Positions 25,374 to 34,709 of a stretch of DNA of 64,000 nt are shown here, piece after piece. The stretch spans positions 1,054,001 through 1,118,000 of the forward strand of contig OY723293.1 of the NCBI GenBank assembly GCA_963210315.1, read 5' to 3'. The stretch's first letter is position 1. Each line of letters begins with the position of its first letter. The notes beneath the pieces were generated by a model. The model had not been told where the DNA came from. It searched no databases and saw nothing but the letters and a program-made list of their open reading frames with translations. Source of the stretch: Rhynchopus euleeides. Lineage: Eukaryota > Euglenozoa > Diplonemea > Diplonemida > Diplonemidae. Position numbers and translations under genes: made by a program.

Positions 25374-26132
25374 ATGTCTGGGGCGCTGTCGGTACCCTTC
25401 GGCATCACACTCTCCTCATGTTGGGAGGGGCTGGCTGACCCGAACCCCGATGCGGTTCTCGGAAAGCTGCTGTATGCAGACATGGCACCGGATGCCCCGT
25501 GTGGGGCCATCGTGCAGGGGTCCGGCCTGCCCGCAGTCCTCAGCGGTACGGAGGGTGCCGTCGCCCTGCTCCAGGTCGAAGAATACCAAGATTCGAGCCT
25601 GCCCCTGCGGGATGCAGCAAAAGGTGTTGCGGCTGGAGGCCGCGGCTGGAGCACCGGGCCGAAGCGGATCCTCAACCTTGTCGTTACCGATGGGCTGCAG
25701 CGCCTGCGTGCCGTCGAGCTTTCCCGATGCCCGAGCCTCGATGCCATCTGCCCGGGCTGCAAGCTGGTGGTGCGGCCTCCCTTGCAGTCGCACCACGGCG
25801 TGCTCCTGCTCCAGCCGCACACCGTGGCCTGTGTTGGCGGCGAGGTGGCCTACCTATCCCAGCGCGAGGCTGAGTTCTGGAAGGCAGCCATGATCAGCGT
25901 GGTCGGCAAGCCCTACCTGGCGCAGAGCCTGCCGCCCTCCCAGCCCCCAGCGCCCGGCATCTCCCCTGCGCCGTCCACAGCGCCCGGGCCCCCGGCTGGC
26001 GCCGGGGTGCCGCAGCACGCGCAGCACGCGCAACACCCGCAACACCCCCAGTACCCCCAGCACCCGCAGCCCTCTGACACCACCCCTGTGGCACGCAGGC
26101 AGAATGTGCTCTCCCTAGAAAGCCCAGGATAG
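25374..26132 (+). CDS. RMI1-like OB-fold protein (RecQ-topoisomerase III complex subunit family)
   Basis: 252 residues. Residues about 96-160 carry the signature of the RMI1/TDRD3 N-terminal OB fold: RILNLVVTDGLQRLRAVEL, then CPGCKLVV and HGVLLLQPHTVACVGGEV. In this family the fold binds topoisomerase III with a RecQ helicase to dissolve double Holliday junctions (RMI1), or topoisomerase III-beta (TDRD3). Residues about 180-235 are Pro/Gln/His-rich low complexity. The protein is far shorter than animal RMI1 and has no visible second OB fold; short forms are known in yeast. The ATG at 25374 follows a C tract and CTGCACAG, which could be a 3' splice acceptor in the leader; in-frame upstream ATGs give Pro/Ser-rich unlikely sequence. 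Nuclear location inferred. RMI1 versus TDRD3 is not settled. Confidence 0.72.
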   Translation: MSGALSVPFGITLSSCWEGLADPNPDAVLGKLLYADMAPDAPCGAIVQGSGLPAVLSGTEGAVALLQVEEYQDSSLPLRDAAKGVAAGGRGWSTGPKRILNLVVTDGLQRLRAVELSRCPSLDAICPGCKLVVRPPLQSHHGVLLLQPHTVACVGGEVAYLSQREAEFWKAAMISVVGKPYLAQSLPPSQPPAPGISPAPSTAPGPPAGAGVPQHAQHAQHPQHPQYPQHPQPSDTTPVARRQNVLSLESPG

Positions 26133-27166
26133 GTGCCCGGGAGGGTGAGGGGGGTTGGTGTGTGTGGGGGAGGAGGGGGGAGGAGAAGAAAACGCTGGAA
26201 CAAAGAATCAAGGGATTGACTTCTGCGGGTTGCAGGATGCGGTGCGTCTTGAGCCATTGGGGCCACAACGCCGTCTGGTGGCTTTTGGACCGGCCGCTCT
26301 CTCCCCCTGGGTTTGCGTCGCGCACGCCGGGGCTGTGGTTGTGGATGCCACATAAAGAACCTAGAGGCATTCGGCTTTTGCGGCTCTACGCGGGGTGGGC
26401 AGGCCCTGCTTTTGTGCGATGCTGTGTGTGGAGGATGGCTGAAAGGCCACCACCCCCCCCCCTCTCCTCTGCCGGCATCTCTGTAGGCTGCATGAGGCTG
26501 AAGACTGGCATGTGTGAAGCCTGGCTTCTACGCCGGGCAATGGGGAGGTGGTAAGTGCACAAAGCAGCCCACTCGCCAACGGGAGCCCGCTATAAAATGT
26601 TCATATCGTCATAAAGAGGTGATGGCGTGCTGAGCTGCGACACTGCGGGCCCACTGCCCTCTGCTGGGCGAATCTATCCTGACTCTGACAGTCTCGCTCC
26701 AGAGCACGCCTCCCCTGCAGGCGAGATTGATAGAGTTGCAGAGCCCCACCTCCGAGCAACCTTTCCACCCAAAGCTGATGCTAGAATCGCTCAGCCTGCG
26801 GGATGTGGTGGACTCGGCTCACTGCCCTGAATTTTAGAACAGGGCGTGCTGCCTTTGGGTTGCTTCTCAGTGGGTTGTCAACAGCCCTGCGGTGCCCGCC
26901 ACCCTCTCGCATTACCGGGGTAGGGGTGGGGTGGTGGAGGGCGCCCTCAGTCCGAAGCGCAAACCGCCAAGACCCGGAACAATTTGTGTGGAAGTGTAGC
27001 AGCAGACTTTGCGGTTCTGCCACCCAACTTGCTTCTCACAGTCTCGGTTGGTGTCTGGCATCTGCTGTAATTGGGTGGGAGGGCGGGGTAGAGGCAAAAG
27101 TAGAACCTGCTGCGCTAGCCCCACCAAGCAGCCACATTGCGACCGGGCCGGGCGCCCCTGTCTTCT
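26133..27166. other. Gene-free stretch
   Basis: Follows the RMI1-like gene. TATAAAA at 26591 and a pyrimidine tract ending GGGTTGCAG (about 26227-26235) were noted, but no convincing exon or gene was found. Confidence 0.35.
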
Positions 27167-27182
27167 TTAACCCTTTACAGAC

Positions 27183-28247
27183 CAAAGTATATATACCGTC
27201 ACTCAAGTTATGTTGGTGGGGTAATACCGTATACGTAAATATTTTGGAACGTAAATATTATGGAACGTAAATATTATGGAACGCTGGTGGGTTGGCGTTC
27301 CAGATTTTTTTCGTTCCATAATATTTACAGGGCTTTCTGCGACTCGGGGACTTGGACCAGGTGATCGGACGGCGTACAGAGTCCCTGACGGGACCTACTC
27401 GTGCACTTTTCGCGCGATTCCTGACGCAAGCCGTCCTCACCACCGAGTCCCCAACTGGCCCTGTAAATATTTTGGAACGTAAATATTATGGAACGGACCG
27501 GCCAAAAATGGGCCCGTTCCATAATATTTACGTTCCATAATATTTACGTATACGGTATATTGGTGGGGTAAATATGTTGGTGGGGTACTAATTTGGTGGA
27601 TTTGGGGCTCTGAAAAAAGTTGGTGGGTTATTACCCCACCAACATTATTACCCCAGGGCGCGTTGTACTTGGCGATTTTTTCTGGCACCTGGGATTTGGA
27701 GCCCCCTGCCCACCCACCCCGACTGCGCGTACGCATGTGCGTACGCCGTCCGCACTTTCTGAAACCGCGCTGCGTACGCGTACGCAGAAATTGCGTACGG
27801 CTGGTATTCCAGGTCTCTCAGCGCACAGTAGGCCACCCAGTAGGCTGAGCCCTGGCCTTTGCTCTTGCCTTTCACAGACGGTTCCTTCGCGCACAAGTGC
27901 AAAAGGTACGATTACCTACTCGAAGGCTCGACGGCTGCTGAGGTTGACGACCGATTTGGTGTGCGGACATGGCCGTCTCTTGTACTACATAGACCGTTTG
28001 CAGGCGCCGCACGCACACGCGTACGACGTATGCATTTTCTGGATAACGTAGCCATCAGCCGGGCCCCTTAGGCGTTCGCCACGAAAACGGTAGTCAGCGA
28101 TGCGCATTGGGGTAATAAATTGGTGGGGTAGATTTATTGGTGGGGTAAATATGTTGGTGGGGTACTAATTTGGTGGATTTGGGGGTTCTGGAAGAAGTTG
28201 GTGGGTTATTACCCCACCAACATTACTTGAGTGACGGTATATACTTT
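27183..28247. repeat. Inverted-repeat unit nested in the piggyBac-type element
   Basis: Ends are ~42-bp inverted repeats: AAGTATATATACCGTCACTC onward at 27184 and its complement ending GACGGTATATACTT at about 28246, each followed inward by TTGGTGGGGTAATA. A second pair of direct repeats, containing GGTACTAATTTGGTGGATTT, lies at 27555-27656 and 28112-28230. GCGTACGC palindromes cluster at 27720-27800. Confidence 0.8.
27224..27558. repeat. Innermost inverted-repeat unit
   Basis: Ends ATACCGTATACGTAAATATT (27224) and the complement reading CGTATACGGTAT (27547-27558). Each end is followed inward by tandem copies of GTAAATATTATGGAACG. Third level of nesting inside 27171-29246. Confidence 0.75.
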
Positions 28248-28549
28248 CGAATTTTTTTATTTCGGCACGAATCACGAAACGCAAAAACTCTTTTGATCGT
28301 GGACTCTACGGCGAGATCTGACCCGAGAAACAAAAAAAATTGGTTGAATTTGATGTGATCGGTTGCCATTACTGGCAAAAGTACTTTTTTCGCAAACTTT
28401 TTTGCAGGGGGTCCCCAAGGGGCCTTCCCTACCCTGACACGAGCCTGTGTAGGGCACGTCTCCCCCCCTCTTCTGTCAGCTTGCCAGGCACACACTCCGG
28501 TATTATTCATGGACACAGGAGACACTAATTCCAATGGAAGATCAGAGTA

Positions 28550-28987
28550 GTGACGGGGGCAGTGCCCTCTGCTGTGACCTGTCCGCGAAAGCCGGACTCG
28601 GAGTCTGAGGTGTCGGACCCCGAGTGGGAAGAGACCGATGAGAGCCTGGACAACATCAGGTTCAAGGGCTGCAAGACGGGGCCGACCCTCTCAGGCGCGA
28701 AGAAGATGGGTCCCCTCGCCCTCTTCAAGAAGTTCATCACGGACGAGCTTCTGAACGACATCGTGCGACACACGAAGCAGTACGCCGCAAGAAGGGGGGT
28801 GGATGTCTCGCTGGACAGCAGGCTCCTGAAGCGCTTCTTTGCCGTATTCCTCGGCATGGGCCTCTGCGAGAAGGGCGACATGCACGCGTACTGGCAGACT
28901 GGGGAGACCCTCACCGCGACACCGGGGCTTGGAGCAGCGATGGGAAGGAATCACTTCCTTTCCATCGCTGCTCCATCGGGTGGATAG
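28550..28987 (+). pseudogene. Truncated piggyBac-type transposase
   Basis: About 145 codons. After an acidic stretch (SDPEWEETDESLDN) comes the N-terminal part of DDE_Tnp_1_7: MGPLALFKKFITDELLNDIV, HTKQYAARR, FFAVFLGMGLCEKGDMHAYW and a final MGRNHFLSI. These match the family pattern (Phe-rich ELL..IV..TN.YA, then MG....YW and M.R..F). The frame stops there, so the three catalytic Asp and the C-terminal Cys-rich domain expected over the next ~350 residues are missing. The acidic leader also appears broken: an upstream ATG at 28531 opens a different frame that ends at 28605. It lies inside the TTAA-flanked element. Confidence 0.75.
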
Positions 28988-29994
28988 GCATTGGTGAATC
29001 GGCAAATTAGTTCGCAAGGAAGGCTCCTCATCCCCACTCCCAACACCCCTCCCCCGACCGCCCCAGCTCTTCTGCGAGTAATTGCAACAAATTTTTGACA
29101 ATTTTTAAAAATTTGTTACTCGGGAAATGTACTGTGAGAGTTCTATTCACCGCGCTGCATCATTTTGAAAACATCGGAGCAGAACTGTGTGTACTTTGAA
29201 CTGAAAAAGATCCTGAATTTTCCATTTTTTATTGGTCTGTAAAGGGTTAAAATGTGGGGAAGGGGGGGGGCCTCGCTAATAGGTGTGACTGAGTGAGAAA
29301 AAGTAAGCAGCAGCCCCACTTCCCCTCACTAACTGACGAGCTGTGACTGGTAGCGAGGGCCCCAGGGGGCTTTGTGAGAGATCCCGGATACTTCCATCCA
29401 AAAATCCTACCCAGCGCGCACACGCCACAGATCTCTTAACAGCTCTCAGCCAGGCAAACCGCCACGTGTGTGTATGGCGTATTTTGCGGCTGCCGTGTTC
29501 TCGACACGGTGCAAGAGTCTCAGTGGAGTCAAGCGGAGGGGTGGGGGGGTGGGGGGTTGCTGCGGTTGTGCCCTGGGGGTGGCCCTCCCTCCCTCCCTGC
29601 CCCCCGTCCTGCCCGTCCCCTTCTCAGAAAGAAGCCTGTTTTGAACGCCTCATGCCTTGAATAGCTCGTGGGGCTGAGGGTGTGGGCATGACATTGTTAG
29701 AGCACACCGGTGCCGGAAGCAGACGACCTGTCCTCCCCCCCCCCCCTCCCCACCCTTCTTCGCTGCTGGTGGTACTCTATTTTTTGGCAGAACAACGTGT
29801 TTTCCCAACTAGAAAGACTCGTGGCAGCGTTCAGTATCTGCACACATACACTAGCAGGCACCGTTCGTACAAACAAAGAACGCAACTCCAAGTCTTTTTG
29901 ACAACAGGAAACTTTTCACCGTGCGGACCCTCTTGCGAACACTTCACGCCCTCTTCTGTCAGCACCACCGCACACCACCCTCCAGGCAGTACAC

Positions 29995-31809
29995 ATGGAT
30001 GACGACGATCTCCTGCTGGAGGAGCTCGAAGATGGGACGCTGCCCATGCGTGGCCGGGCGCTGCTGCAGGGGGAGCCTGTCACACGCGCAGGGTCGCACC
30101 ACTCCTCCGGAGGCCGCAGCAGCCGCATCGGCACGGAGATGTGGCTCCGCACAGAGGAGATGAAGCGGCAGCGCCAGATCGCAACCCTGCGGCAGGTCGA
30201 GGAGCAGCGCCAGCAGGAGGAGTGCACCTTCCGCCCCGAGATCAACCGCAACCACGACGCCGAGGGAAGGCGGCAGACGTACGGCGGGACCTTCAACAGG
30301 CTCGGGGGGAACCAGCGCATGGTGTATGAGAAGCGTGAAGAGCTGAAGCGGCAGAAGGAGGACGAGGAGCAGTCACGCTTCAGCTTCCGCCCCGTGCTGT
30401 CGACGAAGAGCCGTGCGCTGGCCAGCAAGCGGAGGGTCACCACCAAGGGCGAGGTGGAGTCGCTCAGCGACAAGCTCTTCAACGACGCCCGCATCCAGGA
30501 ATGCAAGATGCGGAAGCGTGTGAAGGAAAAGACGGAGCAGGAGCTGGCGGGGCTATTCCACCCGCAGATCACAGAGAGGTCGCCCAGCGGGGAGGGCGCG
30601 CAGGAGCTGGCGCAGTCGCCTGTGCCTGTGTCGCCGGCACACGAGTATGCCGTGTCCCGCAAGCCCCTGCATGAGAGGCTGGATGAGATCAAAAAGCAGA
30701 AGGCGGCGAAGATGATTGAGATCCGCCAGAAGTACCTCGAGGAGGAGGCGCACTCCTTCAAGCCCACGCTGTGCCCCAGGTCGCGCAGCATCGAGGCGGC
30801 GCATGAGGAGGGGCAGGTTGATGACTTTGCTCAGCGGTCGGAGGAGCGGTGCCGGCATGCGTCGTCGCGTGAGCTGCAGAAGCAGCGCATGGAGCGCGAG
30901 GGGGTGAAGACTGTGCCGCATATCTCCTCGAGGTCCCGGGAGATTGTGAGCCAGAGCAGGGACTTTGTGGTGCACAGCGACTTCGTGCAGAGGCAGCAGT
31001 ATCTCAACAGGCAGCGCGAGCACCGCATGCGGAGCATCAAGGAGGAGATGGAACGTTCGGAGCGCCCGAAGGCCACGAAGCCCCGCACGCAGCAGCATGT
31101 CGACACGGTGGTCAGCCAGCTGCATGGGCATGCCGAGAAGAAGCGCACCAGGATGGAGGATCTTGCGCGAGAGTCGGTGGAGGGGTATTTCAAGCCGCGT
31201 ATCTCGCAGCGCAGCGGGGCGTGGTTTATGTCGCCCGAAGGGAAGCGTGGGGGTGGGGGTGGTGGTGGGGGTGGCGGCCCCGTGCGGTCCGCCTCCGCCT
31301 CCATGGCCTACCACAGGGGCAGCCGCACAGAGGACTGCAGGCGTATCCTCGACGAGCGGGAGCAGCGGGAGGCGCGGGATCTGACGTTCCGCCCGAACAT
31401 CAACGGCAATGCGGCACGCCTTGCGTCGAGGCGGCGGCAGCGGATGTGTGACTCTGCGATGGACCAGACAGGGGGGTCTGCCGTGTCGCAGGTGACGTAT
31501 TATGGGCGCGACCCGGAGGTGGAGCGGGAGGTCACCCGCAGAGCCCGGCAGCAGGAGATGGAGAAGTTCGAGCAGTGTACTTTCGAGCCTGCGATTCTGC
31601 CGGAGGGCCATGCGGCAGCCAGCCAGCAGGATGTGTGTATCAACGGCTTCCAGCAGTTCGTGGAGCGACAAGAGCGGGCACGGAGGGAGGAGCTGGACAA
31701 GAAGAAGCGGGAAACGGAGGTGCACCGAGTCAAGCCGTCGGCAAAGTCTAACGTTAAGGAGCGTGACAAGCAAGGCAAGGTATGTGCGATGTATTCGGTA
31801 GTCGTTTGA
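29995..31809 (+). CDS. Basic coiled-coil protein with repeated F-x-P motifs, 3' end probably spliced
   Basis: 604 residues as an open frame, very rich in R, E, K and Q, with predicted coiled coils. At least seven motifs of the form hydrophobic-F-x-P-x-I/L followed by S/N and basic residues recur: CTFRPEIN (~79), FSFRPVL (~131), LFHPQI (~198), HSFKPTL (~253), YFKPRI (~397), LTFRPNI (~466) and CTFEPAIL (~530). A Gly-rich linker precedes residue 425. Comparable F-x-P repeats occur in cytoskeletal or flagellar proteins of protists, so a microtubule-linked role is a guess. The last 10 codons look like intron read-through: the frame crosses AAG|GTATGT at 31777-31785. A good acceptor (TTTTCTAG ending at 32408) is in phase and would add 38 residues to a stop at 32523-32525. 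The ATG at 29995 follows a CA-rich leader. Confidence 0.7.
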   Translation: MDDDDLLLEELEDGTLPMRGRALLQGEPVTRAGSHHSSGGRSSRIGTEMWLRTEEMKRQRQIATLRQVEEQRQQEECTFRPEINRNHDAEGRRQTYGGTFNRLGGNQRMVYEKREELKRQKEDEEQSRFSFRPVLSTKSRALASKRRVTTKGEVESLSDKLFNDARIQECKMRKRVKEKTEQELAGLFHPQITERSPSGEGAQELAQSPVPVSPAHEYAVSRKPLHERLDEIKKQKAAKMIEIRQKYLEEEAHSFKPTLCPRSRSIEAAHEEGQVDDFAQRSEERCRHASSRELQKQRMEREGVKTVPHISSRSREIVSQSRDFVVHSDFVQRQQYLNRQREHRMRSIKEEMERSERPKATKPRTQQHVDTVVSQLHGHAEKKRTRMEDLARESVEGYFKPRISQRSGAWFMSPEGKRGGGGGGGGGGPVRSASASMAYHRGSRTEDCRRILDEREQREARDLTFRPNINGNAARLASRRRQRMCDSAMDQTGGSAVSQVTYYGRDPEVEREVTRRARQQEMEKFEQCTFEPAILPEGHAAASQQDVCINGFQQFVERQERARREELDKKKRETEVHRVKPSAKSNVKERDKQGKVCAMYSVVV

Positions 31810-32765
31810 GATGATAAACTCGCGCCCCAGCGTCGATGTTTTCGGCTCCTTTTCTACCAGTATCTAAAGTAACACCACATCCTTTCTTGTGCCTTCTCAT
31901 GGTGTGCTCCATGAGCTCAGTCCACGCCCTCGTGAAATTCTGCTGAAGTAGCAGGCGAAAGTCATTGCCCTTCTGTTGATGACTGTTCGTCTCTTTCCGC
32001 TGGATCATTTTTTCCTTTGGAGTCCCGCTGGAACAACTACCCAGGGCACGCAACTCCTTCCCGACTTTCGAAAGCCTGTGCATAAACGAAACGAAGCTGG
32101 AGCCGTCCCGCTGGAGGTTGTCCGTGAGGACGGCAATTGGGTAGTAAAATGCAAAAAGTACGTTGCCTTCGTCCAAAAATCTCATTTTGTTCGTGTCAGC
32201 GTACAAGAACGGGCGCTGTACTCAGACAGCGAGTATCAGAGTAGCCCAGCCGCCCGCCGTAGTTCTTCATGGCCAAAGTATTTTCCCAGTACCCGTCGAT
32301 CACATATCTCGCACCTTCCCGACAATGTTATGCCTCATATTAGACTGGCGTACCGCCCCAAGAGGGGGTGTGACAAAAAATATTTTTTTTTCCCTTTGTG
32401 TTTTCTAGGTCCGCAAGGTCCCAAAAATCACTTTTTGGGCACATTTTTCAGAGGTCGCCAGAGGTCGCCACCCGGGAAATGCCATTTTTGGGGTTAAAAA
32501 ACGGTTTTTCACCTTGCCCTCGTGAACTAGGTGGGGAAGGCGACGGTCAGACGCAAAATAAATGGAGGACCCCAAAGGAGGGTCCGCATCAGGCGGAAAT
32601 CAGCAGAACCTCGCTCCAGACCACATTGTGGGCCAGGACAGGGTCGGGAAGAGCATAAAACACCAGAAAACCGGTCCAGGAGGTCTCTCTGGGGCTCAAA
32701 TCCCCTGAAAAGGGGTCTGAACAGGTGGCGACCGAAGGGCGACCAATGGTACCCACGGAGTTCCT
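31810..32765. other. Probable intron and 3' part of the F-x-P gene; unrecognised antisense ORF
   Basis: 31780-32408 fits an intron with GTATGT and a pyrimidine-rich TTTTCTAG acceptor; 32409-32525 would be the last exon. On the minus strand 31754-32206 is a 150-residue frame of ordinary composition (contains AVLTDNLQRDGSSFVSFMHR and HTMRRHKKGCG) that I cannot assign; it might be a decayed transposase piece inserted in the intron. From 32520 the sequence grades into the flank of the 41-bp array. Confidence 0.35.
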
Positions 32766-33449
32766 CATCCCAAACTTGGGACCCACCGAAAAATGGACCA
32801 GATGGTGGTCCCAAATTAGGGACCGACCAACAAAGCGACCAGATGGCGGTCCCAAATTTGGGACCGACCGATAAAGCGACCAGATGGTGGTCCCAAATTT
32901 GGGACCGACCGAAAAATTGGCCAGATGGCGGTCCCAAATTTGGGACCGACCCGTAAAGCGACCAGATGGTGGTCCCAATTTTGGGACCGACCCATAAAGC
33001 GACCAGATGGCGGTCCCAAATTTGGGACCGACCCGTAAAGCGACCAGATGGTGGTCCCAAATTTGGGACCGACCCATAAAGCGACCAGATGGCGGTCCCA
33101 AAATTGGGACCGACCGAGAAAGCGACCAGATGGTGGTCCCGAATTTGGGACCGACCAACAAAGCGACCAGATGGTGGTCCCACAATTGGGACCGACCAAA
33201 AAAGCGACCAGATGGCGGTCCCGAAATTGGGACCGACCGAGAAAGCGACCAGATGGTGGTCCCAAATTTGGGACCGACCGAAAAATTGACCAGATGGCGG
33301 TCCCAAATTTGGGACCGACCCATAAAGCGACCAGATGGTGGTCCCAAATTTGGGACCGACCGGTAACGCGACCAGATGGCGGTCCCAAAATTGGGACCGA
33401 CCGAGAAAGCGACCAGATGGTGGTCCCAAATTTGGGACCGACCAATAAA
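32766..33449 (+). repeat. Second 41-bp tandem array, left part
   Basis: About 16 units of 41 bp, each with the 18-bp palindrome GGTCCCAAATTTGGGACC or a near form plus GACC and a variable octamer (AATAAAGC, CATAAAGC, GAGAAAGC, GAAAAATT and others). GATGGTGG and GATGGCGG units alternate almost strictly, giving an 82-bp higher-order repeat. The array is interrupted at 33450 by a MITE and resumes at 33834. Open frames across it are repeat artefacts. Confidence 0.93.
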
Positions 33450-33827
33450 CATGGTATGACAAAGATCTTGCAAGAAATGTTAAGATATCTCGAAATTTCT
33501 TAAGACGTCTTAATGTAATGCCGAAAGGGCTATTTCTTAAAGATTTCTTACTGATTTCTTAAGACGTGTTTCTTAATGCCTAGCATTTTAATGTCCATCA
33601 TTCTGAAAAAGATCTTAAAAGATCTTTTTCAGAATGATGGACATTTTTAATGCTGGGAGATATGGAAATAATGTCCATCATTTCATTAAGAAATCTTAAG
33701 AAATCCTGCATTTCTTAAAAATAATGGGGGTCATTAATTTAAGAAATTTAATGCAGCACCTGCATTAAGACGTCTTAAGAAAGAAGTGAAAAGATCCTTT
33801 TCTTATTAAGACCTTTGTCATACCATG
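33450..33827. mobile_element. 378-bp MITE inserted in the 41-bp array
   Basis: Ends CATGGTATGACAAAG and, inverted, CTTTGTCATACCATG. AATAAA flanks it on both sides (33444-33449 and 33828-33833). Removing the element and one AATAAA restores a normal array unit, ACCAATAAAGCGACC, which proves insertion and a 6-bp target duplication. The interior is AT-rich with many TTAAGACGTCTTAA-like palindromes and a perfect 26-bp-arm hairpin at 33591-33644. No coding capacity. Superfamily not determined. Confidence 0.88.
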
Positions 33828-33833
33828 AATAAA

Positions 33834-34709
33834 GCGACCAGATGGCGGTCCCAAAATTGGGACCGACCAACAAAGCGACCAGATGGTGGTCCCACAATTG
33901 GGACCGACCAAAAAAGCGACCAGATGGCGGTCCCGAAATTGGGACCGACCGAGAAAGCGACCAGATGGTGGTCCCAAATTTGGGACCGACCGAAAAATTG
34001 ACCAGATGGCGGTCCCAAATTTGGGACCGACCCATAAAGCGACCAGATGGTGGTCCCAAATTTGGGACCGACCGGTAACGCGACCAGATGGCGGTCCCAA
34101 AATTGGGACCGACCCATAAAGCGACCAGATGGTGGTCCCAAATTTGGGACCGACCAATAAAGCGACCAGATGGCGGTCCCAAATTTGGGACCGACCGAGA
34201 AAGCGACCAGATGGTGGTCCCAAATTTGGGACCGACCGAAAAATTGACCAGATGGCGGTCCCAAATTTGGGACCGACCAATAAAGCGACCAGATGGCGGT
34301 CCCAAATTTGGGACCGCCATCTGGTCGCTTTATTGGTCGGTCCCAAATTTGGGACCACCATCTGGTCGCTTTCTCGGTCGGTCCCAAATTTGGGACCGCC
34401 ATCTGGTCAATTTTTCGGTCGGTCCCAAATTTGGGACCACCATCTGGTCGCTTTCTCGGTCGGTCCCAAATTTGGGACCGCCATCTGGTCGCTTTCTCGG
34501 TCGGTCCCAATTTTGGGACCGCCATCTGGTCGCTTTATTGGTCGGTCCCAAATTTGGGACCGCCCTCTGGTCAATTTTTCGGTCGGTCCCAAATTTGGGA
34601 CCACCATCTGGTCGCTTTATGGGTCGGTCCCAAATTTGGGACCACCATCTGGTCGCTTTATGGGTCGGTCCCAAATTTGGGACCGCCATCTGGTCGCTTT
34701 ATTGGTCGG
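33834..34709. repeat. Second 41-bp tandem array, right part with orientation switch
   Basis: Continuation of the array at 32766-33449. Units run forward until about 34303, then as the reverse complement to 34709; the junction is a perfect palindrome of roughly 100 bp centred near 34302. The order of variant units from about 33860 to 34120 repeats that from about 33150 to 33405, so a block of about seven units was duplicated before or when the array was rearranged. Confidence 0.92.

Larger units (their letters stand above)
27171..29246 (+). mobile_element. piggyBac-type DNA transposon, non-autonomous
   Basis: Flanked by TTAA on both sides (27167-27170 and 29247-29250), the piggyBac target duplication. 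The termini are perfect 15-bp inverted repeats, CCCTTTACAGACCAA at 27171-27185 and its complement at 29232-29246. The interior has a truncated piggyBac-type transposase frame (28550-28987) and, between the left end and that frame, two nested inverted-repeat units (27183-28247 and 27224-27558). The catalytic part of the transposase is absent, so it could move only with help from another copy. Confidence 0.85.

Noticed and set aside
26585-26605. TATAAAA as a promoter
   Set aside because: No supported gene starts downstream within a sensible distance.
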